A stretch of DNA of 64,000 nucleotides. Source: Rebecca billardiae RCC1528 (lineage: Eukaryota > Haptophyta). Positions 1-11,587 of this stretch are shown in pieces. The position numbers and the translations under genes were made by a program. The notes under the pieces are model-generated. The model worked only from the letters and a program-made list of their open reading frames with translations. It was not told the origin of the DNA and did not search any database. Positions within the stretch are counted from its first letter, which is position 1; each line of letters opens with the position of its first letter. Location of the stretch: positions 4,030,001 to 4,094,000 of the forward strand of contig OZ251223.1 in NCBI GenBank assembly GCA_965240325.2. Direction: 5' to 3'.

Positions 1-164
1 CATGAAACAAGCAAGACACATTGTCAATCAGTAATCACATACACAATCAGACTGTCTTCAGTCTGACAGACAACTTGCTTGCAGTAAGTGAGTAGCCCGC
101 CGCCATATTGATTGACGATCAGCCTCGATCATCAGACTCACAGTACAGTATGCACGCGCGCGCT

Positions 165-1988
165 TCACTGCTGGTCGGACGAAGACGCCGAATTCGGCGC
201 GCGACGGCGAGACGCGCGCAGCGTGGGCGCGACACAGAAAGGCGTGGGCTGCGCGAGCGACAGTGGCATGCGAGGTGAGGCGCCGTGACGCATAGACGCG
301 GCGGAGGCTGGAGAGGCCCGAGATGGCGTGGCGACGGCCACCATCCTCGAGCCGTGAGGGCTCGCACCCTCCTCGGACGTGCCCAGCGCCGCGGCCTCAA
401 TGCCCGCGCGCGCGCCCTCAAAGCTGCACGGGCTGCGCGGCGCGCTGCCGATGATGGGGCTGCCGTTGCCGTCCACGGGCTTGAGCACGTGCGCCAGCCG
501 GTGCGCGGCGAGCTCGAGCACCTGCGCGCACGTCGCGAGGGCGGCGCGCGCCGGGTTCGGGAGAATGCGCATCGCGTCAGCTCCCAGCCGGCGGTGCTGC
601 CGCCACCGCGAGCGCGCGGGGCGGCCGGTCGCCGCGCGGGCGGCGCGGCCGAACTCGCGAGCGCCGTCACCTGCCTCTCGCCGTGCGCGCCGTCCAGCTG
701 GCTGCGCATGCGCTCGTTGTCGAGCACGAGCTCCTCGCCTTGCTGCCTGAGCGCGCCGAGCTGCGCGCGCAGCTCGCGCTCGACGCCCTCGCTCTCCGCC
801 AGCTCTGTGCGCAGCACCTCACACGCCACGCCCGCCTCGACGGCCGAGCCCGAGCCAGCGGCGCCGCACGCGGTGGGCGGGCACGACCACGACCTCGCTC
901 CGGAGGAGAGGCACGCCGCGGCCGAGCTGGGCGCGGGGGTGGCCTCGGCGGCCACGGCCGACAGCCGTGCCGACGACGCGCGCGGGGGCGACGACTCGCC
1001 CCCCGCCCCGCCAAACAGCCCGTGGTGCGACGCAGCGAGCGCCTCGAGCAGGTCGCTGCCACTTGAGCTGCGACTGGGCCGCGCAGAGTCGGCGTCGTTC
1101 TCCTTGAAGGGCGAGTAGCCGTCGACCCCGTCCTGCGCGGCGGCGGCGGCGGGGGGGGGCGGTCGCGCGCGCCGGGCGCGTGAGCGTGCGCGCGCGCGGC
1201 CCGCGCGGCCGCGCACGCCGCCCTCCTCCGCCGCCGCGCCGCGCGCGCACCTGCAGCGCCTGCGCGTGCACGCGCACAAGCTCAAGTTGCTCGAGCGCCG
1301 ACTCGCGCTCGTGCGCGCACTGCCGCGCGTACTCCTCCCACTGGCCGCAGGAGACGATCGCGTCGTGCGCGCGGTCGTCGAGCTCGAGCTCGAGCCTGAC
1401 GGTGCGCGCTTCGCGCAGGCACAGCTCCCGCTCCGCGCGGTCCAGGTGTGCGCGCCGGCGCGCGAGCGAGTGCCACAGCACGACGGCCGCCGCGAGCGCT
1501 CCCACGCACAGGCCGAGTGCAAAGGACCGCCACGCGGCGAGGGACGGACGAAGCGCCGCGCCACGCGAGCGCGCGAGAGGTGGACGGATAGCGCGGGGGC
1601 GCTCCGGCTCGAGGAGCGACGCCTCCGCGAGCGCCCCGTCCTCAGTTGGCACGCGGTTGCTCGGGTGGGGCCGTTCGTGCCAGTGGCAGACGTTGTGTGA
1701 CGCGCGCCCTGCCGCGGCAAGCCGCGGGGCGGGGACGGGCGCACTTGCGAGGGTGGGTGCGAGAGTGGATGTGGGCGCATCGCTCGCCGCGTTCGCCACT
1801 CCCACGCCGGCTGCCGCCGCCATCTGCTCGACGCGGCCGGTGCGCAGCATTGTGGGCAGAGCGATGACTGCCGTCAGGAAGAGCACGCCGTAGCCGAGGT
1901 GCAGGGCGAGCGGCGGGTGGCGCGCGGCGTGGAGGTACGGCGCCTTTGGGTGTGTGCGGAGGCGCGTCGAGTAGCCATGGCGCTTCAT
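165..1988 (-). CDS. Two-TM coiled-coil protein, function unknown
   Basis: I do not recognise this family. Proposed exons, read on the minus strand, are 1988-1251, 1132-671 and 596-165. All junctions are phase 0 with GTGCGC or GTGACG donors and CAG acceptors, giving about 543 residues. The N-terminus carries a hydrophobic segment (residues ~32-48) and a second one at ~155-172 (ALGLCVGALAAAVVLW). An Arg/Glu/Leu-rich predicted coiled coil (~175-240) follows, then a Ser/Ala-rich linker and a second coiled coil in exon 2. The C-terminal ~140 residues are Ser/Ala/Arg-rich. The layout suggests a membrane-anchored structural or tethering protein, but this is inference. The gene is head to head with the cohesin gene (393 bp between starts). 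The first ATG was taken as start. The third-exon acceptor is the least certain junction. Confidence 0.6.
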
Positions 1989-2381
1989 CGCGGGCCCTCG
2001 AAAGGCTCTCCGCTGCTACGTCAGCGCGTGTCAGGGGCGAGGGTACGATGCGGGTCACCGGTCAAAGTCGTCAGCCATCTCCGTCAGCCGTCACCGTCAG
2101 GTCGGTGAGCGCGTGAGGCATTTTCAAAAGCCGCTGTCCGCGGAACGCGCCAAGACAAAGTTCCAACAAAGCGCTCATGATGACGAAGAAGACCGTTGGC
2201 GACCGCTCTCCTATTCAGAAAAAAATGGCGGCCGAAGTCCCGCCAAGATCTTGAGCCTTGGCGCGAAAGGGCTCGCTCGGCGGCGGGCCACTGACCACTG
2301 CGCGGCGAGGCTGGGGCAAGACCAGTGGCGCCACCGAGCACGCCGAGAGCCGACGCGCACAGCAGCAGACCGGAGCGCAGC
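1989..2381. promoter_or_regulatory. Probable bidirectional promoter region
   Basis: This 393-bp spacer lies between the divergent starts of the coiled-coil protein (-) and the cohesin subunit (+). It is GC-rich with no obvious TATA box. A shared promoter is inferred only from the geometry. Confidence 0.4.
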
Positions 2382-4957
2382 ATGCGCGAGATGCGCGAGC
2401 GTAGTAAGAGCGTGGAGTATCGCGAGAACGTACCGCGCGTGACCTCGCCGGCTGAGGCACGCGCCGTGCGCAAGCCGCGAGCGCGCGCGTCCGCCGAGCG
2501 GCCCGCAAAGGCGTCGAGGCGGTCGGCGCAGGCGGCTCGCGCGTCGACGGGCGGCGATGAGGCGGAGACGCGTGGCGCCGACGAGGTCGGGCAGCCTGAG
2601 CAGCATGACGAGGCCGAGGACGTCGACGACGCGCAGGAGCCCGTCACGGACAACCCGATCTTTGGTGCGCGCGCCGCGCGGCCGCGTGCATGCATGCGCC
2701 CTCGCGCACGCGCGCTGACGCGCGGCGAGCGCCTCGCGCTGCCGCCGCGCGCGCAGTGGCCCTCTCGTCGTCTGGGTCCGCCGTCAGCGCCCTCGCCGAC
2801 GAGTGGCTCGACCGCGTCCGCACCGAGCCGCGAGGCGCGCTGCTCGAGCTGTTCAACTTTGCAATGTCGCTCTCCGGCATCTTCCTGCAGGTGGTCGCCG
2901 GGGTCGACCCGTACGAGATGGAGATGGGGAAGGTGCTGGAGCAGATGGTGGAGGAGGCGAAGGGCGGCGAGAACCTCGTCATCGCGGGCAACGGCCTGCG
3001 CTACCCGCTCGCGTTCTCGGGCGGGCGCGGCTCGCGCTTCCGCCGACTCCGGCCGAACGTGGCCGACTTCTTGAAGGCGCTGCTGCTGTCCGCCACCGAG
3101 CACGGCATGCTGGAGAACAGCGAGGCGGAGGAGGAGGAGGGCGAGGGGCCCGATGCGGGCCGCGCCTCGCCCGTCAACTGGCTCGCCGCGCTCGTCCTCC
3201 GCATGGCGTCCACGCAGATGCACGCGCGCGCGGTGCGGCACTCGGGCACTTTCCTACTGCTGCGGCTGCTGGACGGCGCACTGCACGCGCGCGCCGAGAC
3301 GCTCAAGCAGCTGGAGACCGACCGCAAGCAGCTCGAGGGCTTCGGCGCGAAGGCGGGGAAGGGCAAGGGCGGCGCCAAGCGCGGCGCCGGCGCCGGCGCC
3401 ACCTCCGCGCCGCCCAACGTCGCCGCGCTGAAGGCGGACATGGCCGCGCGCGAGCGCAGCGCGGACGCGCTCGGCACGCTCGCGGCGCGCCTCTTCGACC
3501 AGGGCTTCGTCGAGCGGTACCGCGACGTGGCGGAGGCGGTGCGCGTGGACTGCGTGGCGGCGCTGAGCGGCTGGGCCCTCCGCGCGCCCGACCTCTTCTT
3601 CAACAACCCGCACATCAAGTACCTCGGCTGGATGCTCTCGGACGAGGAGGCGGGCGTGCGCGCCGCCGCCGCGGACGCGGTGTGCGAGCTTGTGTGTGCC
3701 GAGCACGCCGACAAGCTGAAGGCGTTCCTCGGCCGCTTCGCGCCGCGCGTGGTCCAGATGACGGACGACGTGGACGCGGGCGCGCGCGCGTCCGCGCTCA
3801 AGCTCGTCGCCGCGATCGCGCGCCTCGGCCTCCTGCCCGGCGCGAGCCGCGAGCGGCTCGACTTCCCCGCGCTCGTGAACGACGCGGACGGCGCCGTGCG
3901 CGCGCTCGCGATGGCGCTCATGATCGAGCTGCCGGCGGGCGGCGCGAAGGACGCGGCGGGCGCGGAGGGCGCGGGCGCGTCGAAGGGCTCGGCCAAGAAG
4001 AAGGGCTCGCCCGCGCTCAAGACCCGCCTGCGCGACCTCGCCTCGTCGCTCCACCGCCTCACGCGCGCGTCGGCCGACGGCGGCGGCGCCGAGCCGTTGC
4101 CGCCGACGGTCGGCATCGACAACACCGCTGACAGCTGGGCCAGCGGCGCGCGGGCGGAGCGCGTGAAGGAGCTCTTCCTCGACGCCGCGAAGGGCCAGAA
4201 GGACCTCAACTCGCTCGACGCCATCGCCGACGTCATCCTCGCCGCGCGCGCCGACGACGACGACGACGAGCGCGCGGAGGGCGCCGACGACTTTGCAGTC
4301 GACGGCGGCGGCGCCGACGGGCCGCGCGCGGACTCGGACGAGGCGGCCGGCATCGACTGCGTGCTGCTGTGCATGCTCGACGCCGCGCTGGACTCGGCGG
4401 TGAAGGCGGCGAAGGGCGGCGCGCGCGCGCGCTCCGCCGACAAGCAGGACGAGCGGCGCCAGGCGCTCGACCAGCTGCACACCTCGCTCGCGCGCCGTCT
4501 GCCCGCGCTGCTCGACGGCAGCCGCGCGCACGCGGGCGCGAGCGCGGCCGCGTGCTCGCTCGTGTGCAAGCTGCCCGTGGGCGTGTTCGCGGAGCGGGGC
4601 CTGCGGTGAGCGCGCGCCTGTGCGCACCGCCGCCGCGCGCGCGGCACCGCGCACCGCGCCGCGCCGACGCCCAGTGTCGCGAGTGCGCCGCTGACTCCGC
4701 GCGCGTGCGGCCGGCGCAAACCTCGGGCACCGGCGCCGCGCCCTCGCCCGCCGCCGCGCAGCAAACCGTTCGCCGCGACGGTCGAGGCGCTCGAGCGCAC
4801 GTACAACGCGCTCACGCCCGACTACGCGCTCGTCGCCTGCGCGCGCGCGTGGGCCACGCTGTGCGCCGACGGGCACACGTTCAGCTCGGAGGCGCGCGTG
4901 TCCCTCGCCAGGCTGGCGGAGCGCGTGGGCTCGGCGGTGGAGGCGATCGCCGCTGCG

Positions 4958-4990
<33 letters not shown>

Positions 4991-7353
4991 AAGGGCGGTG
5001 CGAAGGGGCGGAAGGCGCGCAAGTCGGCGGCGGGCGCGTCGGACGGCGGCGGCGCCATCGCCGACTACGAGAGCGCCGTCGTCTCGCTGCGCCGGCTGCG
5101 CGTGCTGTGCACGCACTGCCCGCTCGGCCCCGGCGCCTCGGCGTGGGCGCCGTGCGCGGCGCTGCTGCGCGCTGAGCTGGACGCGTCCGCCGAGCGCATG
5201 CGCGTGGGCAAGTACGACGTGTACGCGGTGGACGTGCTGGTGGCGCAGTGCGCCATCGAGCTGGCGCACACGCTGCGCAGCCTGCTGCTCGACGAGCTCT
5301 TCAACGCCTCGAGCCGGCCCGCCGCCACGCCGCGCTCGGCCAAGCCGGCCTCGCGCGGCCGCGCGCCCAAGCGGCGGTCGCCCGGCTCGGCCGCGGAGGA
5401 GGAGGAGGAGGGCGGCGAGGAGGAGGAGGCGGCGGGCGGCGGCGCGGCGAGCGGCGCGGTGGAGGGCGAGCTCCGCGAGCACCTCGACGAGCTGCTCGAG
5501 CTCCTCAGCGCGCTCGTCTCCGAGTCCGGCCCGTGCGCGTCGAGCACGGCGCTCGTGGACGCGCTCGAGCTGAGCGCAGACGTGTTGGTGGGCTTCTGCA
5601 CGGCGCACGCGCGCGTGCAGCCGCTGCAGCCGCCGGCCGCGCTGGTGGGCGCGCTGAGCAGCTCGGCGTGGTACGCGTTCGACGAGTCCGAGATCCAGGC
5701 CGCGGCCGCCGCCGAGCACGCCGCCGAGCACCGCGCCGCCGCGCCCCCCGACGGCGCGCTCGGCGCGCAGCTCCGCGAGCGCGTCGTGCTGCTGCTCGCC
5801 AAGCTGGCGCACCGGCGCGCGGCGCCGCCCGAGCAGCTGCTGCCGACCGTGCTGCACGCGCTGCGCGTGCCGACGGAGGACCCGTCGGCGCTGCTCGCGC
5901 GCAGGTTCTGGCACCTCGCGCAGAGCACGCTCGCCGTCGACGAGGTGCGCGCCGTCGAGCTCCGCGCGCTCGAGCTCGAGCTCGACGCCGCCCCTGGCGA
6001 CGAGGGCGCCAAGGACGCGCGCTCGCTGTTCAACTGCCTGCGCGAGCAGCAGCGCACAGCCGCCGCGCACACGGAGAACGACGACCCGGACGAGCCGGCG
6101 GCGGCGACGCCGGCGCGCTCGCGCACCTCCGCCTCGCGCAGCGCGTGGGCCGCCGACGTCGTCGTGCGCGCCGCGCGCCTCGCCATCGAGCGCTCCGTCG
6201 AGTCGGTCGAGGCGGCCGAGCGCGCGGACGGCGACGCGCACGGCGACGCGCCGCTCGCGCGCGCGCTGCGTCTGCTCGAGGACGTCGCGATGCACGTGCT
6301 CGGCAAGCTGCCCGCCGACGTGCGCGGCCGCGTGGCGGACGAGGTCGAGCGCGCGCGCGACGCGGCCGACCCCGAGCTCCCCGCTCAGCTCTTCGTGCAG
6401 CTCGACCTGCTGATCGCCACAGGCCGCGCGAAGGAGCGCGCCGCCACGCCCGGCCGCCGCTCCTCCGCGGGCTCGGCGCGGCGCGCGCGCCCGCCACAGA
6501 GCCTCGCGGAGGAGGTCGACGCCGACGCGGGGCCCGTGGCGATGGGGATGGGAGACGAGGACCCGCTCGTGCGGCCGACGAGCGAGCCGCTGCCCGACAA
6601 CGTGCTCGACGAGGAGCCGGACGAGCGCGTGGGCGGCACGGAGGAGGTGGGCTCGGGCCGCAAGAGCAAGCGCTCGCGCCCTGCGCGCGCGCAAGAGCCG
6701 AGCGCGCGAGAGATGCGCGCCGGCGCGCGCGGCACGTCGCGCTCGAAGCGGCAGAAGGAGTCGGAGCCCGAGGAGGAGGACGATGCACCGGACGACGATC
6801 CGCCGCCCGCGAAGGTACCGCCGCCCGTCGGCCGCCCCCCTGCTCGCGCGCGACGGCCAGCGCCGCAGCCCTGCGCCTCACACGCTGGACCGCCCCCGCC
6901 CCGCCCCGCCTGCCCCGCCGTGCGCGCGCGCGCGCAGGCGGGTGGTGGCCGCGCGCTGCGCACACGTGCGGCCGCCCCCACACAGGCGCGAGGCGCGAGC
7001 CAGGCGCAGGACGAAGGTGCGCGCGTCGCCTGGCCCCGCCCGTGCGCCCGATGTGCGCACCCCGCGCGGTGCGCGCGCCATGCGCTCGTGTGCCAGTGCT
7101 CACGCGCGCGCACGCACGCGCGCACTCACACGCGCGCACACGCGCCGATCGGCGTGCGCCCTCGCGCCCTCGCCGAGCAGACATGGACGCGGAGGACGAG
7201 GCCGAGAAAGACGAGGAGAACGAGGACGGCGAGGAGGATGAGCAGGAGCCAGAGGCGGCTGGCGCGGCCGGCGAGGCTGAGGACGAGGAGAGCGACCTGG
7301 ACTCGGAGGACCGCATGCTGCTCCAGCCGCGCCAGCCCATGCGCCGTTATTGA
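2382..7353 (+). CDS. SCC3: Cohesin subunit SCC3/STAG (stromalin) homologue
   Basis: SCC3/STAG binds the kleisin RAD21/SCC1 and DNA and is needed for cohesin loading and sister-chromatid cohesion in the nucleus. Proposed exons are 2382-2664, 2757-4605, 4762-6814 and about 7183-7353; the first three junctions close in frame. The protein is roughly 1,450 residues, longer than the ~1,250 of animal STAG. Family signatures include 'SALADEWLDR' near the N-terminus (the STAG 'DEW' region) and the stromalin conservative domain, with 'FVERYRDVAEAVRVDC', 'LFFNNPHIKYLGWMLSD' and 'VRAAAADAVCELV'. Ala/Gly and Lys-rich insertions (about 3350-3420, 4930-5050 and 5340-5460) interrupt the HEAT repeats. The C-terminus is basic, then very acidic (DEENEDGEEDEQE), as in STAG tails. 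Translation should start at ATG 2382, because the frame upstream has only a GTG. The last splice junction is unresolved: the obvious donor at 6815 and acceptor at 7180 join to an Arg-rich frame instead of the acidic one. Confidence 0.85.
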
Positions 7354-8635
<1,282 letters not shown>

Positions 8636-9574
8636 TCAAGACGCCACCTGTTCGGCTGGAGCGGCGTCCACGTAGACCTGCACGCGGCCGTCGTCACCGC
8701 CGGAGGCCAGCCGCCCGGTCGACCCTTCGTACGCAAGCGCCCAGACGTGATCGGTGTGCACGCCGTCGTGCGAGCGCAGCGCGGTGCGCGTGCGCGCGTC
8801 CCAGATCTTCACCTGCCGATCAGCAGAGCTCGTCGCGTAGTGCAGGCCGTTCGGCGCGCACGCGATCGCGAGCACCCAGCCCGCATGGGCGGCGACGCTG
8901 TCGATCCTCTCCCCCGTGAGCACGTCCCACACCGAGTAGGACGCGTCGTCTGCTCCGGCGTACAGCTGCGCCGAGTCTGCGCTGAAGGCCACAGTGCGCA
9001 CGGGCAGAGTGGACGCGCTCACCTCGTGCACGAGCGTGCCAGACGCGATGTCGAAGACGCTGACGACGCCTTCGGTCGATCCGCACGCGAGGCGTTTGCC
9101 GTCGGGGCTGCAGGCGACCGCCAGCACCCACTTGCTGTGCTTCGCCTTGTAGCTCTCTGTGCGCTCGCCCGTCTGCACAGAGAACGCATGCACGGCGCCG
9201 TGCTGCGTGCCACTCAGCACGACCGATGCCTCCGGGTGCATGGCCACTGTCCAGCACTCGCCGGGGCCGGCGTCGATCGTGCGCGCGTGCTCTGTCTGCG
9301 CACCTTCGTCTGCGCGCCAGATGCAGATCTGGCCGTCGAGCCCGCTCGACGAGCACACGCTGGCGTCTGCCGACGCGCTCAGCGACAGCACACCGAGGTT
9401 GTGGCCCGGTGACAGAGAGGCGCCCCCGGTGATCCCGCCTTCCCCAACCTTCCACGATTTGACGAGCTCGTCGACCGAGCCGGTGAGCAGGCCACCACCG
9501 CCTCCCACCCAGGCGACAGTCCACACGCCGTCGTCGCTCGCCGACGCCAGCGACGGGCCGAGTTCCGTCGCCAT
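8636..9574 (-). CDS. WDR61: WD40 repeat protein SKI8/WDR61
   Basis: SKI8/WDR61 is the WD40 subunit of the SKI complex, which assists cytoplasmic exosome 3'-5' mRNA decay. In animals it also associates with the PAF1 transcription-elongation complex. The intronless frame encodes 312 residues, close to the usual ~305, and is made of seven WD40 blades. Diagnostic stretches include '[10 protein letters not shown]', '[11 protein letters not shown]', '[15 protein letters not shown]', '[16 protein letters not shown]', '[16 protein letters not shown]' and '[16 protein letters not shown]'. These follow the WDR61 order, including the characteristic 'IDAGP..W' after blade 2. The ATG at 9574 aligns with the family N-terminus; the frame is open for 130 more codons upstream, but those do not resemble the family. 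The gene is divergent from RPS15A. Confidence 0.93.
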   Translation of the reverse strand: MATELGPSLASASDDGVWTVAWVGGGGGLLTGSVDELVKSWKVGEGGITGGASLSPGHNLGVLSLSASADASVCSSSGLDGQICIWRADEGAQTEHARTIDAGPGECWTVAMHPEASVVLSGTQHGAVHAFSVQTGERTESYKAKHSKWVLAVACSPDGKRLACGSTEGVVSVFDIASGTLVHEVSASTLPVRTVAFSADSAQLYAGADDASYSVWDVLTGERIDSVAAHAGWVLAIACAPNGLHYATSSADRQVKIWDARTRTALRSHDGVHTDHVWALAYEGSTGRLASGGDDGRVQVYVDAAPAEQVAS

Positions 9575-9857
9575 CCTCGCTCGGCGCGGCGCACCCGGGT
9601 GGGTGCTTTGGAGTCCGGACCAGAGTTTGAGAGCCGTGAGCTGTTCGCACTTCGGCCGGCTCCGGAGTCCGGACCGAGCAGCACGTGGCTCTGCACGCGC
9701 GGCTCTAGCTCGCCAGGTGCGCGTCCAGGCGTGGCGACCCATTGGGCGCGCGCACGGCATCGCCTGGCGCTCGGGCAGTCCCGCCGACTGGACAGCAGCC
9801 TCCAGCGCGTTCCGACACCGTGGTTCGCGCGTCCCTCGCGCCCGCGACTCGAGCAGG
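9575..9857. promoter_or_regulatory. Probable bidirectional promoter, WDR61/RPS15A
   Basis: A 283-bp spacer separates two divergent starts. Near-repeats of 'GAGTCCGGACC'-like sequence occur at about 9610 and 9666. Sharing a promoter with a ribosomal protein gene would imply high basal activity; this is inference from the arrangement. Confidence 0.45.
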
Positions 9858-10376
9858 ATGGTGAAGATCAGCGTGCTCGCTGACACGCTGAAAACCATGA
9901 CCAACGCCGAGAAGCGCGGCCGCCGGCAGGTCATGCTGCGCCCCTCGTCTAAGGTGGTGGTCAAGTTTCTTCAGCAGATGATGAAGCACGGTTCGCGCCT
10001 GCGCGCGCAGCGCTGCTCGGCCGCGTGTGGGCCCGTTGCAGCGGCGCAGCGCACACCGTGCAGCCATGGTCGCTCATGTGCGGGTGTGCCGCCCACACCC
10101 GCGTGCGCGCGCGCAGGCTACATTGGCGAGTTTGAGATCATCGACGACCACCGGTCTGGCAAGATCGTCGTCGAGCTCAACGGCCGCATCAACAAGTGCG
10201 GCGTCATCTCGCCGCGCTACGACGTGTCCGTCGGCGACCTCGAGCAGTGGGTCGTCAACCTGCTGCCATCGCGCCAGTTTGGCAAGATCATCCTGACCAC
10301 ATCCATGGGCATCATGGACCACGACGAGGCGCGACGCAGGGGTACGGGCGGTAAGATCCTCGGCTTCTTCTACTGA
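9858..10376 (+). CDS. RPS15A: Cytosolic 40S ribosomal protein uS8 (S15a)
   Basis: uS8/S15a is a core 40S protein that binds the central domain of 18S rRNA. Exons are 9858-9990 and 10117-10376. The join restores '[16 protein letters not shown]', where the glycine codon is split, and gives a 130-residue protein identical in length to the animal orthologue. Visible family blocks are '[18 protein letters not shown]', '[11 protein letters not shown]', '[16 protein letters not shown]' and '[20 protein letters not shown]'. The intron is 126 nt, a multiple of three with no in-frame stop, so a simple ORF reads through it as an alien 42-residue insert. The intron starts GTTCGC and ends GCGCAG. Confidence 0.97.
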   Translation: MVKISVLADTLKTMTNAEKRGRRQVMLRPSSKVVVKFLQQMMKHGSRLRAQRCSAACGPVAAAQRTPCSHGRSCAGVPPTPACARAGYIGEFEIIDDHRSGKIVVELNGRINKCGVISPRYDVSVGDLEQWVVNLLPSRQFGKIILTTSMGIMDHDEARRRGTGGKILGFFY

Positions 10377-11587
10377 GGCGCCGCTGGCCTTTCCCATCCC
10401 GCCGCGTCCGCTCGGGCGCACTGCACGCGGCTGTCGTGCAATGGCGCAGGGGTGGGGACGCGGGGCTGCGGCGTGGATGCTGCGCGGCGGGTTTGCGCCA
10501 TGCCATCAAGGCTACGGCGTTTGGGGCAGCGTGTGGACGTGAGCAGAGCGTGTTCGTGGATGCTGCTCGCAGTGAGCAGCTTCCAGCGCAGATGAGCCCG
10601 ACTCAAGCTGCTGAGCTCGGCTGGTGGCCGCATGTCATTGTGATTAATCGCAAGCGGCGCAGCGCCGCAAGCCTCCGCACTCCGCCGAGCCGAGTGGGCC
10701 GACCGGTCGTCGGAATTCTGGGCTGCTACGTGCTAGCGCCGGGCGTTTGTCTGAGTAGCTGATGATGAGCTCGGCAGCTGCCATCATAGCGGCGAAAGCA
10801 GTGCTGGCTGGTGCGCTGATTAATATTATTTATAATATATATATACTAATTTAATATATCGAAATTATTTATGGCGGCGCTGCTGATTAATAATGGCGAT
10901 TGACTGTTAATTATTAACGAAGTTCGTAATGTCTTAATTAGTAGACCTTGGTATTAGACGACAGTCAGAGTGTCGGCGTCGCAGTCTCAGCCCTGAACTC
11001 GTCACTCTACGAATCTTGTTACTTGTATAGTAGTTACTAGTTATAGTAACTAGTAGAAGTATCCCGTACAGACGGTAGAGTGTTCTACGAGTACGTACTA
11101 GCAGCTCTCTGAATGGTTAACAAATACAAGTAAGTGATCAAGTACTCTCAAGTCTCAATACGACTAGAAGACTGATGCTAAGTCGGGCCGCACCGGGCGG
11201 CCGCACCGACCTTGGCATTCAGTCCTTGCCCAAGGTAAATAAAGGTTGGCGCGGCGGCGGGCGCAACTTGGCCGAACTTGGCGCGCGGACCTGACGCAGC
11301 TTAATGATTACTGCTGATAGTGCTTATTAGTGGCGCCGTGTAACAGATGACTGAATACGACGCTGCTCTTAAAGCGGTTATATAAATAATATAAGTATAT
11401 ATATAAGTATCGTCCGAGTTACGACGACATCACTCTTAAAGTCACGGTCCGGACTCTGTCAGTCGAGTGATATCCGATCGACTACTTCACTTACTTGAAC
11501 TAGTAGTCTTCGGCGGAGTCAGAGTGATCAGTATAATCAGTAATGCGACTGAGTGCAGAGTGGCAACGACCGCCGTCACGCCGCGAG
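10377..11587. other. Intergenic spacer, convergent 3' ends
   Basis: GC content falls sharply after ~10800. Scattered TA/AT runs occur (~10820-10870 and ~11380-11410) within mixed sequence. No coding potential, RNA gene or repeat could be supported. Confidence 0.5.

Noticed and set aside
3254-6694. Minus-strand open frame of 1,146 codons opposite SCC3 (and a 604-codon one at 3001-4815)
   Set aside because: Shadow of the very GC-rich plus-strand gene; composition is Arg/Ala/Val repeats with no domain, while the plus strand encodes a recognisable STAG protein.
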